A DNA stretch of 64,000 bases. It comes from Leptolinea tardivitalis (lineage in GTDB: Bacteria > Chloroflexota > Anaerolineae > Anaerolineales > Anaerolineaceae). The notes under the pieces are model-generated. The model was not told the origin of the DNA and did not search any database. It saw only the letters and a list, made by a program, of their open reading frames with translations. Numbering within the stretch: position 1 is the first letter of the stretch; every line of letters begins with the position of its first letter. Positions 53,155 through 61,740 of the stretch are shown here, in pieces. Position numbers and translations under genes: made by a program. The stretch is taken from assembly GCF_001050275.1 (NCBI RefSeq), contig NZ_BBYA01000010.1, positions 558,001 through 622,000 on the forward strand, read 5' to 3'.

Positions 53155-55026
53155 TCATCCGCCCAGGGTTGGGATTACGATCGGGGTCTTTGGCGTCTTC
53201 GTTGGAGTTATTGAAGGCGTTCGTGTCGTTGTAGGAGCTGGAGGCGCCTCGGTCGTAGCGGTTGCCGGCTTCACCGTAGGCGGCGCCACCGGCGTAGTGG
53301 GTGTTGGAGGAGGTGGCGGCTGTGTGGTATGCGTGGGCGAAGGAGGTACAGGTGAATTAGTTGGTGTCCTGGTGACCGTCGGTGTACGGGTGACCGTCGG
53401 GGTAAGCGTGATTGTCGGCGTGCGGGTGACCGTCGGGGTAAGCGTTCTCGTCGGGGTAAGCGTTCTCGTCGGTGTTTGGGTTATTGTAGATGTTATGGTA
53501 ACCGTAGATGTTCTGGTGAGCGTGATTGTGGTTACCGGGCTTGTCGGCAGGTACAAAACCGCCTTAGGTATAACCTCCTTAACCTGACTTGCACTCTTCC
53601 AGGACAATCTGTTAACCGCATTACCACCGCCTTCAAAATATTGAAGTTCCAGATCATATTTCTTGCAACGTTCAAGCGTTATTTTTCCAGACTTTTCTTT
53701 AGCATCCTGGTAAACCCAGTTGTCAATCACTTTCTTTCCATTGACATATAAAACTGTTCCGTCATCCGATTTTGTATAGAAAGTATATTCTTCGTTATAC
53801 AACGGCATAATCTGGGCTGTGTAGCGGCCGGCAAATGCATCAATATTCACATTAGCCGGACCACCCGAACCCCAATTTTCATCCACATAACTCAGATTTA
53901 ATACGGTGATGGGACTGTTGCCGGTAAACGGATCAAGGTAATTGGTGTAGTTGAAATATTCCGCCCTGATTCCATTTCCGTTGCTCTCGCAGGGAACCAG
54001 TGTTGCCGTTGAGGTTTTGGTATGAGTAGGCGTATTTGTTGGTGTTGGTGTCAACGTCTCCGTGGGAGTAAGCGTTAATGTATTTGTGGGAGTCTTTGAG
54101 GATGTAGACGTAGGTGTATCCGGGATCAGGTTGCCTTCAGACAGACCGGTGACACGCGAAATCCGGAATTTTTCCACATAACCATCGCGGGTGGTATTCA
54201 GGCGCAATGTTGGCCACCATTCGCTGATGAGCGGCATGATCATATTATGCCGATATGTGATGGTGATGCGCACCCGGTCGCCAGGCCCACCGGCATCATC
54301 CATAAAAGCTTTAACCGGACTGGTATACATGGAACAGACTGACGGATAATACAGGTAGTTCGCCTGACCAGTATGACCGGTTAAATAGTAAGGATTTACA
54401 TCAGACATCTGTGTATAAAAATGTTGTTTATCCTTCGCTTCATTTAAGGGTGCCGCCTGCCGGGTGGTATCTTCCACAAACCGTGATGAACAGATGGATA
54501 CATAGAAGAAACCAGGCTTACTCGGATCGCCCATATTTGACGTATCAAGTGTGGCCCCATTTGCAGGGGCATTCTTCAGGTATAACAGATAATTGCCAGA
54601 AACAGAATCGTCATAGGCAATTCCACTGGCCCCCGACTTTGCAGCATCTCGGATGGATGGAAGCCGGGCCCAATCCTGCAATGCCTGGGTTCGGTCGCGT
54701 GCCAATTTCTTTTCTGCTTCGGAGGCCGTGGCCAACGCATCTACCTTGCAGTCATGGTTGCCATCTTCTGCGGTCAGACCAAGTGCTTCATCTGCCTCAT
54801 CACAGTAGTCTGGATTGTATTCACCGGTGACTGCATAACGCACAGCCATACGGGCTCCATTTTCCAGGGCAAGCCAGGCCTGTAATAAACGGCCGAATTC
54901 TACTACGCCGAATGTGGCCAGCAAGAGAACCGGTAGAGCCATGGCAAATTCCACCATACTCTGCGCTGGAGCCTTTTTAAATCGGCGTACAATTCTATAT
55001 CCGAGGCTACGATCTTTCGCTTTCAT
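53155..55026 (-). CDS. TadE-like pseudopilin fused to a PA14-like domain with Thr/Pro repeats
   Basis: The 623-residue protein starts with a TadE-type segment: S-M-V-E-F-A-M-A-L-P-V-L at 23-34 and a single membrane helix to about 47. Residues 50-300 are an extracellular region with several Cys. A Thr/Pro linker at 300-345 leads to a PA14-like carbohydrate-binding domain (about 350-490) with G-I-R-A-E-Y-F-N, W-G-S-G-G-P and F-Y-T-K-S-D-D-G-T-V-L-Y-V-N-G. The end is a long Thr/Pro-rich repeat tail. Last gene of the Tad-like operon, 7 bases after the VWA gene. Likely a surface adhesin or minor pilin. Confidence 0.8.
   Translation of the reverse strand: MKAKDRSLGYRIVRRFKKAPAQSMVEFAMALPVLLLATFGVVEFGRLLQAWLALENGARMAVRYAVTGEYNPDYCDEADEALGLTAEDGNHDCKVDALATASEAEKKLARDRTQALQDWARLPSIRDAAKSGASGIAYDDSVSGNYLLYLKNAPANGATLDTSNMGDPSKPGFFYVSICSSRFVEDTTRQAAPLNEAKDKQHFYTQMSDVNPYYLTGHTGQANYLYYPSVCSMYTSPVKAFMDDAGGPGDRVRITITYRHNMIMPLISEWWPTLRLNTTRDGYVEKFRISRVTGLSEGNLIPDTPTSTSSKTPTNTLTLTPTETLTPTPTNTPTHTKTSTATLVPCESNGNGIRAEYFNYTNYLDPFTGNSPITVLNLSYVDENWGSGGPANVNIDAFAGRYTAQIMPLYNEEYTFYTKSDDGTVLYVNGKKVIDNWVYQDAKEKSGKITLERCKKYDLELQYFEGGGNAVNRLSWKSASQVKEVIPKAVLYLPTSPVTTITLTRTSTVTITSTITQTPTRTLTPTRTLTPTVTRTPTITLTPTVTRTPTVTRTPTNSPVPPSPTHTTQPPPPPTPTTPVAPPTVKPATATTEAPPAPTTTRTPSITPTKTPKTPIVIPTLGG
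53372..53533. repeat. 18-bp tandem repeats coding a Thr/Pro tail
   Basis: Nine units in an 18-base register start at 53372; units such as GTGACCGTCGGGGTAAGC recur exactly and others differ by a few bases. They encode six-residue units like R-T-P-T-V-T in the tail of the TadE-PA14 protein. The 3' units are more diverged. Copy number could vary between strains. Confidence 0.85.
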
Positions 55027-55033
55027 AATTGCC

Positions 55034-57028
55034 TCACTTGGTCAACCGGGTGTAAATACGAGAAGAAATATCAATGAAAATGGACTGAAGATCCGTCCCA
55101 TCATCCGTGTAATAATACTGGCCGCAGGATTGCTTGGTGGGATAAGGCAAACCAGTTGCCGGATTGCTGCTGCATTCATCCGTTAGACGATTGCCATCAT
55201 CACCGACTGAAGCCATATAACGCAACAAATATTCACCGATCGGGCGGTTGGTGACTCCGGCAGGAGAATCACCAGCATCGCCGAGGCCGATAGAATAAAT
55301 AGCCATATCAGAGCCTTTAATATCTTCATTATCGTTGGCTGATTTCAACAAGGCAGCTTCATCGATCATATCCAATGCATAATCATAGACAGAATAATTC
55401 ACCATATTCCAACCGGAAGGAGCATCTGTGCTCCCTCTGGAATCAGGCGGACACTGGTTTTTAAATCCATTTAAGATATTGGGCCGCTTGTCTTTATGGC
55501 AGGTACGCGTTGAGCCAAAACCGTAGTAATCGCGCTCACCGGTATCCACATAATCGCCGTCGCCATTTTTATCGATCTGGATATGTGTCCAGGTTTTTTT
55601 ACTATCGATACAGTCGTTGCTCCACATAAAACTTCCCAAACCACCCTGGCAGTAACCGTTAGGAAACTCGGTTGTCGGGGTGCTCAGGTTGACCAGACCA
55701 TCAGAGAGGAAAACCATTACCCAGACGGAGTTTGGACGCCCGTTCTTTTTCAGAACATCTGCGCCGGTCTTGATACCACAGCCTGTGCAGGTGGAGTTCG
55801 GGGTCAGGTATTTCCAGGCACAGGAATCATAGTCGCCATCCGGATTACAGCCTCTGGCATTTAGATAGTTACGTGCATATGTCTGGTCAGCAGCATCGTA
55901 AACATTGTTTGGATTCCAGTCATAAGAATCCAGATAATCTGCATTGGGTTTATTTGAGTCGCATGGAGTGGTTCCATCCATACGGTATTCATCCGGCGTA
56001 CAGGATCCGAGAGTCGAATCCACATCCTTCCCATCGCCGTCGCGGTCTTCTGGATAGACGGGATTGAACTTCAACCCCAGAGTTGGGAGACCGTCAATAG
56101 TAACCAGACTTGGGGAAAACCAATCGTTTCTTATCAGATTTGACGGCGGATCATCATGCACCTTAAGTGCATCAATTGCATCTTTGGCTTCCGAAAGCTT
56201 AATATGCATCGGAACCGTACTGGGATCAGGAGCTGTTACATCAAAACCAACCACAGCCACATGATCATAGCCATCATACAACGTATCGATAAGGGCTTTG
56301 GCTGCTGTTTTGGCAGATTTTAATGGGTAACAGGTATCTGCCGCATTACATGACGATGGATCGTATGGAACAGTGTAGGCTGGGACGGTATTTGCGCTGT
56401 GAGCCATGGATTCAGATGTATCAATCACAATTACCAGATCAATAGGCGCCGCTTCTGATATGGCGTGAGCACGCAGCGGGACCGATTGGAAACCCAGCAG
56501 GAATAAGAAATACAGGGGGGCTGGAACACGGGCATCAATCCACACCAGTTTGCGGTCATTTTCTTTGGGAAAACCATCCGGCGCCAGGCTGGTATCCGGG
56601 CATTGTACGTAAAATTCCGACGGCATGGTAGATTCTGGATCTCGCAATCCATCACCATCTTTATCGCATACATACATCCGAAAATCATCAGGGTTGGCTG
56701 ACAATTGAATGTTGTTCAATTCCATGACTTCTTTGGCTGCAGCCAACATCCGGTTATATGGGGGAGGGTTCGTGGGGTGAGCGGCGGTTTTCACACCTTC
56801 TGCCTTGTACTCATTCGATGCCGCCACAGCAGCAGCATCAATGGCACGGCGAAGCTGACCGTAGGTAACATACAAAGAACCGGCGTCGATTGCCAGGCCG
56901 GCAAAAAAGATCATGGCCAACAGGGTCACCGCAAAAATAACGATGACCTGACCCCGACCCGAGGAATTTTCAGGGTTCCGGTGTTGGGGTGGGCACAGCC
57001 ATTGGGAGAGGCATAATCGTATACGCAT
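55034..57028 (-). CDS. TadG-like protein with von Willebrand A domain and calcium-binding repeats
   Basis: The ATG at 57028 follows GAGGG and overlaps the upstream TadE-like gene by 59 bases. The 664-residue protein has a TadE/G-type N-terminus (G-Q-V-I-V-I-F-A then a membrane helix to about 47), a region up to ~190, and a VWA domain whose MIDAS motif is D203-T-S-E-S207. Acidic loops resembling EF-hand/thrombospondin-3 calcium sites occur as D-K-D-G-D-G, D-R-D-G-D-G and D-K-N-G-D-G. Many Cys suggest disulfides. Likely an extracellular metal-dependent adhesin linked to a Tad-like secretion/pilus system. Confidence 0.85.
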   Translation of the reverse strand: MRIRLCLSQWLCPPQHRNPENSSGRGQVIVIFAVTLLAMIFFAGLAIDAGSLYVTYGQLRRAIDAAAVAASNEYKAEGVKTAAHPTNPPPYNRMLAAAKEVMELNNIQLSANPDDFRMYVCDKDGDGLRDPESTMPSEFYVQCPDTSLAPDGFPKENDRKLVWIDARVPAPLYFLFLLGFQSVPLRAHAISEAAPIDLVIVIDTSESMAHSANTVPAYTVPYDPSSCNAADTCYPLKSAKTAAKALIDTLYDGYDHVAVVGFDVTAPDPSTVPMHIKLSEAKDAIDALKVHDDPPSNLIRNDWFSPSLVTIDGLPTLGLKFNPVYPEDRDGDGKDVDSTLGSCTPDEYRMDGTTPCDSNKPNADYLDSYDWNPNNVYDAADQTYARNYLNARGCNPDGDYDSCAWKYLTPNSTCTGCGIKTGADVLKKNGRPNSVWVMVFLSDGLVNLSTPTTEFPNGYCQGGLGSFMWSNDCIDSKKTWTHIQIDKNGDGDYVDTGERDYYGFGSTRTCHKDKRPNILNGFKNQCPPDSRGSTDAPSGWNMVNYSVYDYALDMIDEAALLKSANDNEDIKGSDMAIYSIGLGDAGDSPAGVTNRPIGEYLLRYMASVGDDGNRLTDECSSNPATGLPYPTKQSCGQYYYTDDGTDLQSIFIDISSRIYTRLTK

Positions 57029-57719
57029 GAACCCTCGCAGGATCAGAAACAAACAGGTTGGCAAATGGTATTGCCAGTACCTGATGGTAACAATAATAAA
57101 ATTCCACACCCACAAACCCCTTATTCATGGGAGACGTTGAAATTAATTCAGATTCTACTTTTGCCGCCGTATAGTAAGGTTGGGGAGTAGGTGAAAGGAG
57201 ATTCCCTTTACAATCTTTCTTCCAGTTGTCATTATGACTCAAGTCACTATCGTGATCGGAAAGCGCCCAGTAACCGGCCGGCGGATTCACTTTATCTACG
57301 ACCGTATGCCCCTTGACTGTAAACACTTCAATGAGTACATCGTCAACCGTATGATCTACATAAATTAACGGATTTAAACCTCCGCAGAATTTCGGATCTG
57401 CCGAACAGGCGGCTGACCCTTCAGGCGGGGCAAAAACACAGGCGGAAGTGTAATAAAAACTATAAGGAAGAGTCCGGTTGCATTGATAGGCACCGTTTGT
57501 ATATGTATACGCCTGCTGGACCTGAGGATCACGCAGAGAAGCGGCACGGGCTGCTTCACGCGTAAGGTCCATTACATCCAGATAGCGGGCAATGAAAAAA
57601 GCAATCTCTACAAGACCCAGCAGAATCAATAAAAGAACAGGCAAAACTATCGCCAATTCTACGAACGATTGGGCTTTCTGCCTATCCTGAATGATCACAC
57701 GCCATTTTTGAATTAACAT
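56970..57719 (-). CDS. TadE-like pseudopilin
   Basis: The 249-residue protein has a TadE-type start: A-Q-S-F-V-E-L-A-I-V-L-P-V-L-L-L at about 16-31, with the conserved Glu, followed by one membrane helix. The outer region (60-245) has several Cys and ends in P-T-P-T-P-E-P. The ATG at 57719 is chosen because the longer frame has no signal; its ribosome binding site is weak. First gene of the three-gene Tad-like operon; the pilus ATPase and prepilin peptidase genes are not in this window. Confidence 0.82.
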   Translation of the reverse strand: MLIQKWRVIIQDRQKAQSFVELAIVLPVLLLILLGLVEIAFFIARYLDVMDLTREAARAASLRDPQVQQAYTYTNGAYQCNRTLPYSFYYTSACVFAPPEGSAACSADPKFCGGLNPLIYVDHTVDDVLIEVFTVKGHTVVDKVNPPAGYWALSDHDSDLSHNDNWKKDCKGNLLSPTPQPYYTAAKVESELISTSPMNKGFVGVEFYYCYHQVLAIPFANLFVSDPARVHAYTIMPLPMAVPTPTPEP

Positions 57720-57964
57720 AACCGCATGGTTACCCTGGAACGACAACCGAAAAAGATGGAATTTGTCCAATCCTACGATAAAGCGGATTATAGGAATTGT
57801 CAATAAAAAAACCGTGAACCCAACAAAAGTGCAAAGCCTCCCTGTTGTCCTTTAATTTTATATCAATTTATTCTAGTTGTATCCACCTATTTTGGTAGTT
57901 TTGCCCATTAAAACCTTCCAAAAATGGCAGGTTGAATTTTCTCTGGATGGATGTATAGTGCTAT

Positions 57965-57977
57965 ATAGAACATATAT
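57965..57977. promoter_or_regulatory. AT-rich 13-mer upstream of the phage module, shared with the LuxR gene upstream region
   Basis: ATAGAACATATAT occurs here 19 bases before the first phage-module ATG, and again on the other strand at 11660-11672 upstream of the LuxR-type gene. The extended site GAACATATATTC is a near-palindrome. It may be an operator or a chance AT-rich match. Confidence 0.25.
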
Positions 57978-57995
57978 TCCATTCGCGGAGAAAAT

Positions 57996-58325
57996 ATGCC
58001 CAGATCAAAAACACAGCGCAACCCGGCTCTTAAGAACGAATCTATCGAGGATAACGCCGCCCAGGCATTGCATTCGTCCATCACATTGATGCAAGACCTG
58101 CTGGTACGAGTGGTCGCCCTGGCAGATGAAGGCAAGAACCTGAAGGAATTGTTGCAAATTCTCGAAACTGTCGGCAAGACATCCAACCGCCTGAGCCTGC
58201 TGTTGAAAAATCAGAAGCAGCTGGGTGGAGGGGAGAATCTGGCAGATTTCCTCAACCAGGCACTGGCTGAAGTCGTTCAAGAGATGGGAGACGGCACAGA
58301 AAAGAGAAAAAATGCCGCTGTGTAA
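57996..58325 (+). CDS. Small helical phage protein, candidate small terminase subunit
   Basis: The 109-residue protein is mostly helical with no membrane segment. A Lys/Arg-rich start could contact DNA, followed by helices D-L-L-V-R-V-V-A-L and L-L-Q-I-L-E-T-V and a C-terminal L-N-Q-A-L-A-E-V-V-Q-E-M. No specific family is recognised. Its place just ahead of the large terminase gene is where a small terminase subunit is usually encoded, so that role is inferred from position. CGGAGA precedes the ATG. Confidence 0.6.
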   Translation: MPRSKTQRNPALKNESIEDNAAQALHSSITLMQDLLVRVVALADEGKNLKELLQILETVGKTSNRLSLLLKNQKQLGGGENLADFLNQALAEVVQEMGDGTEKRKNAAV

Positions 58326-58439
58326 TCCGCCGGCCAAATGGCACATTGACAGGCCGCTCACCGGAACCATGATGGATGTCACATCTTTCTACGGATCCCT
58401 GCGCCATCCCCGCTGAGCCGCTGCCAGCACCGGCCGATA

Positions 58440-58468
58440 AAAGGGGCGGGTTTCACACCCGCCCCTTT
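58440..58468. repeat. Palindromic hairpin, copy 3 of the GGGRCGGGTT-type repeat
   Basis: AAAGGGGCGGGT (58440-58451) pairs perfectly with ACCCGCCCCTTT (58457-58468) around TTCAC. It lies between two phage-module genes, 22 bases ahead of the next ATG. The arms match the hairpins at 15144 and 30745 in the core GGGGCGGGT. Confidence 0.75.
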
Positions 58469-58489
58469 CGAAAAAGAAAGCAGGAAACC

Positions 58490-58789
58490 ATGAATCCTCC
58501 TGAAATTTCCACCGAAGAACAGGCTGCCCTGTTCGCTGAACAAATGCGCCATGCACTTGACCTGCTCCGCGCGGAGGTAGATTCTCTGCGTGTTCAAAAC
58601 AACCATGACCGCGACATGGCCAATCTACGCTTAACCGGTCTGGAAACCGCTGTGCACGACCATGAAATGCGCATTCGGGCAGACACAGACGGGGTAACCC
58701 AATTCAAGATGTGGGCAGGGCTGGCATCTGGTGGATCAGGGTTGATGGCCCTGGCGGCACTGATCCGCAGTTTTCTGGGAGGCGGATAA
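58490..58789 (+). CDS. Small coiled-coil protein with C-terminal membrane helix (phage module)
   Basis: The ATG at 58490 follows AGGAAA; the longer frame is rejected. The 99-residue product has a long heptad-rich helix (about 10-70) followed by a C-terminal hydrophobic segment G-L-A-S-G-G-S-G-L-M-A-L-A-A-L-I. This layout resembles XhlA-like hemolysin/holin helper proteins, but the likeness is of shape only. Its place between the small-terminase candidate and the large terminase is unusual for a lysis gene. The stop overlaps the terminase start by one base (TAATG). Confidence 0.65.
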   Translation: MNPPEISTEEQAALFAEQMRHALDLLRAEVDSLRVQNNHDRDMANLRLTGLETAVHDHEMRIRADTDGVTQFKMWAGLASGGSGLMALAALIRSFLGGG

Positions 58790-60327
58790 TGATCCGGCCG
58801 CACACGCTCCATACATTGAAAGCCCTGCTGCGCAACCCGGTAGCTTTTACAGAATACACCGGCGGGATTCGTCTGCGCGAATATCAATGCAGCCCCATGC
58901 TGGCCATACTGAAATCGGTGCTCGCTCACCGGGGTCTCAGCTTTGTGATCATGTTTCCGCGTCAATCCGGCAAGAATGAACTACAGGCACAACTGGAATG
59001 TTACCTCTTGACCCTTCTTTCACAAACACCGGCAGAATTGGTCAAGATATCGCCCACCTGGAAACCCCAATCGCAGAATGCCATGCGCCGGCTTGAACGG
59101 GTCCTGCAGCAGAATCGCATCGTCCAACGGCAATGGCGCAAGGAAAACGGCTACATCTACCGGGTGGGTTCAGCCCGCATGATGTTCTTTTCTGGTGCTC
59201 CGGAAGCCAATATTGTGGGAGCCACCGCCAGTACCTTGCTGGAAGTGGATGAAGCCCAGGATGTTTCCATTATCAAATATGACAAAGATATTGCCCCCAT
59301 GGCCGCTTCGACCAATGCCACTCGTGTTTTCTGGGGCACCGCCTGGACGAGCAAAACACTGCTGGCACGAGAGCTGCGAGCTGCCCGCCAGTCTGAACAG
59401 GCAGATGGCATTCGCCGGGCATTTGTACTCACAGCTCGTGAAGTGGCAGCCGAAGTGGAAGCCTACGGTCGTTTCGTAGCTGAACAGACCGCCCGCCTTG
59501 GACGCGACCATCCGTTGGTAAAAACCCAGTTTTTTTCTGAAGAGATCGATGCCGAAGGCGGCATGTTCCCTCCCTCCCGCCGCCAGGTGATGCGCGGCGG
59601 GAGGCATGCGGCCAGCGGAATGCCGCAGCCGGGCTGCATCTATGCCATGCTGCTCGATGTGGCCGGCGAAGACGAATCAGCATCAGCTGACAGCAGCGGG
59701 CAGGTCAACCGGCGGCGGGATTCCACCGCTCTGACGATCGTACAGGTGGATCTTTCGACCCTGCAGGATGATCTTCTGCGGGCGCCCACGTATCGCTGTG
59801 TCCATCGCCGTCTGTGGACCGGCATCAAACACACCGCCCTGTACGGCCAACTGCATGCGCTAATTGAAACCTGGCAGCCGCAGGTGGTGGTGATGGACGC
59901 CACCGGTATCGGGGCAGGACTGGCGTCTTTTCTTCAAAAACGCTTTCCCAACAAGGTCTTGCCTTTCCTTTTCAACCACGTCAGCAAATCAAAGCTGGGA
60001 TGGGATTTCCTCAGCGTGTGCGATTCCGGCCGCTGGCAGGAGCCGAACACCGGCGGGATTGACGATCAGTCTGCCCTGCAGGCCCTGTTCTGGCGGCAGG
60101 TGGAAGGCGCGCAGTACAGGGTGGATGACAGTCCCGGCCGCCTGATGAAATGGAGCGTGCCCGATGGCACTCGTGACCCATTAACCGGTGAACCGCTGCA
60201 TGATGACCTGTTGATCAGTGCCGCCCTGTGTGCCGTACTGGATGGTTATGCCTGGTTTGATCCGCAGCCGGCGCTGCTTGTGCCAGGGCAGGATCCGCTA
60301 TTTGATCTGGATTCAGGAGAATATTGA
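58789..60327 (+). CDS. Phage terminase large subunit
   Basis: The 512-residue protein is the DNA-packaging motor. The N-terminal ATPase has a Walker A-like loop P-R-Q-S-G-K-N at 57-63 and Walker B L-L-E-V-D-E with D154/E155. The C-terminal RNase H-like nuclease has acidic residues in L-L-D-V-A-G-E-D, V-V-M-D-A-T-G-I-G and a final H-D-D-L-L-I-S-A-A-L. The ATG at 58789 overlaps the preceding stop by one base. Portal gene follows with a TGATG overlap. Confidence 0.9.
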   Translation: MIRPHTLHTLKALLRNPVAFTEYTGGIRLREYQCSPMLAILKSVLAHRGLSFVIMFPRQSGKNELQAQLECYLLTLLSQTPAELVKISPTWKPQSQNAMRRLERVLQQNRIVQRQWRKENGYIYRVGSARMMFFSGAPEANIVGATASTLLEVDEAQDVSIIKYDKDIAPMAASTNATRVFWGTAWTSKTLLARELRAARQSEQADGIRRAFVLTAREVAAEVEAYGRFVAEQTARLGRDHPLVKTQFFSEEIDAEGGMFPPSRRQVMRGGRHAASGMPQPGCIYAMLLDVAGEDESASADSSGQVNRRRDSTALTIVQVDLSTLQDDLLRAPTYRCVHRRLWTGIKHTALYGQLHALIETWQPQVVVMDATGIGAGLASFLQKRFPNKVLPFLFNHVSKSKLGWDFLSVCDSGRWQEPNTGGIDDQSALQALFWRQVEGAQYRVDDSPGRLMKWSVPDGTRDPLTGEPLHDDLLISAALCAVLDGYAWFDPQPALLVPGQDPLFDLDSGEY

Positions 60328-61688
60328 TGACAGAACCCCGAACTACCCTTGCCTCCCGGCTGGCCGCCCGTCTTTTCGATCGTGAGATCAACCATCGGGT
60401 GGATCTGGCTCTGGCAGCCCTGGATGATACCCGCGACCGACTGCTCAGACCGATATTTGCCGCACTACCTTTAAGTAATACACGTGACCGGCCTGACGGC
60501 GAACGGCTTGACCTTCTCCGCCAGTCGCTCGAAGCCTGGCGCACCAATCCTCTTGCCCGGCGGATCGTTGAATTGACTTCACAGTACGTAGTTGGCGGCG
60601 GAATTGGCCTTGATTGCCGGCATCAGACCACCCGGCTATTCCTGCAGGAATTCTGGGAACATCCCCTCAACCGCATGGACAGCCGCATCATCGAATGGTG
60701 TGATGAATTGACCCGTTCCGGTGAGCTCTTCATTCTGATCACCACCGACCCGGCAGGTATGAGTTATGTGCGCGCCATTCCAGCCACAGATATGGCAGAA
60801 ATCTCCTGTGAAGAAAATGACCTTGAGCAGGAAACCAGGTATGTACTGCAGGACGGCCGTTCTTACAGAGGCCGATCTGCCTTGACAGACACAAATGGAT
60901 TACCCCCTTTCATTCTACACTACGCCATCAACCGGCCGGTGGGGGCTCTACATGGAGAAAGCGACCTGGCTCCCCTGTTGAAGTGGCTGGCGCGTTATTC
61001 AGGTTGGCTGGAAGACCGCGCCCGGTTAAATCGGTTTCGCACAACTTTCCTCTATGCCGTCACATTGAAAGGTTCTACCAGTGTCGAGCGCCGCAAGCGG
61101 CAGGCCGAACTCAATCTTAATCCGCCGTCACCCGGCAGTCTGCTGGTGAAGGATGAGGCGGAGACCTGGGAGACGTTATCACCGCGGTTGGAATCTTCCG
61201 ACGCCAATGAAGACGGACTGGCTCTAAAGAAAATGATCGCGGCTGGAGCGGGTATTCCACTGCACTTTCTGGCTGAGCCGGAAAGCTCCACCCGCACAAC
61301 GGCGGAAAGCGCCGGCGGACCGACTTTCCGTCATTATGAGCAGCGACAGGAATTTGTCCTCTGGATGCTGCGTGACGTGCTTCAGGCTGTGTGCCTGAGA
61401 GCCGTACGCTGCGGTCGTTCACTTGACCCGAAAGCCGCCATCGAAATTCGCGGGACGGATATTTCGGCACGTGATAACAGCGAGTTGGCCGGAGCCGCCT
61501 CCCAGATTGTTTCCGCTTTCAGCGAACTGCATTCGCGCGGGCTGATCGACGATGCCGAGCTGCTGCGGCTTGCCTATCGGTTTGCCGGTGAGGTGGTTGA
61601 TATCCCTGCTTTATTACAGCAGGCTGTGGATAACCATCCAAAATCTGTGGAAAACCCTGTTGATAAACAATCAGAATTCGGTTCATAA
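60327..61688 (+). CDS. Phage portal protein
   Basis: The 453-residue protein is of normal length for a tailed-phage portal ring subunit, through which DNA enters the capsid. Motifs include N-P-L-A-R-R-I-V-E near residue 70, an acidic helix W-C-D-E-L-T-R-S-G-E-L-F-I, and the later helix region A-G-I-P-L-H-F-L-A with E-S-S-T-R-T-T-A-E-S, as in SPP1/HK97-type portals. A TTG one codon upstream is possible, but the ATG at 60327 (TGATG with terL) is preferred. Confidence 0.85.
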   Translation: MTEPRTTLASRLAARLFDREINHRVDLALAALDDTRDRLLRPIFAALPLSNTRDRPDGERLDLLRQSLEAWRTNPLARRIVELTSQYVVGGGIGLDCRHQTTRLFLQEFWEHPLNRMDSRIIEWCDELTRSGELFILITTDPAGMSYVRAIPATDMAEISCEENDLEQETRYVLQDGRSYRGRSALTDTNGLPPFILHYAINRPVGALHGESDLAPLLKWLARYSGWLEDRARLNRFRTTFLYAVTLKGSTSVERRKRQAELNLNPPSPGSLLVKDEAETWETLSPRLESSDANEDGLALKKMIAAGAGIPLHFLAEPESSTRTTAESAGGPTFRHYEQRQEFVLWMLRDVLQAVCLRAVRCGRSLDPKAAIEIRGTDISARDNSELAGAASQIVSAFSELHSRGLIDDAELLRLAYRFAGEVVDIPALLQQAVDNHPKSVENPVDKQSEFGS

Positions 61689-61740
61689 CCGGGGAATTCT
61701 TGTTGAGAACCTGTGTAAAACGTTCATGAAAAGGAGGAAG

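Noticed and set aside
53372-53533. Regular repeats considered as a CRISPR array
   Set aside because: The 18-base units are contiguous with no unique spacers and lie in a coding frame as Thr/Pro codons.
57720-57995. Search for an attachment site at the left edge of the phage module
   Set aside because: No tRNA end or clear repeat was seen here; the partner site, if any, would lie beyond the window, so no att call can be supported.
58225-58416. Possible extra small phage gene between the small-terminase candidate and the coiled-coil protein
   Set aside because: Most of the frame overlaps the upstream gene in another frame; the free part is only about 30 codons and has weak start signals.
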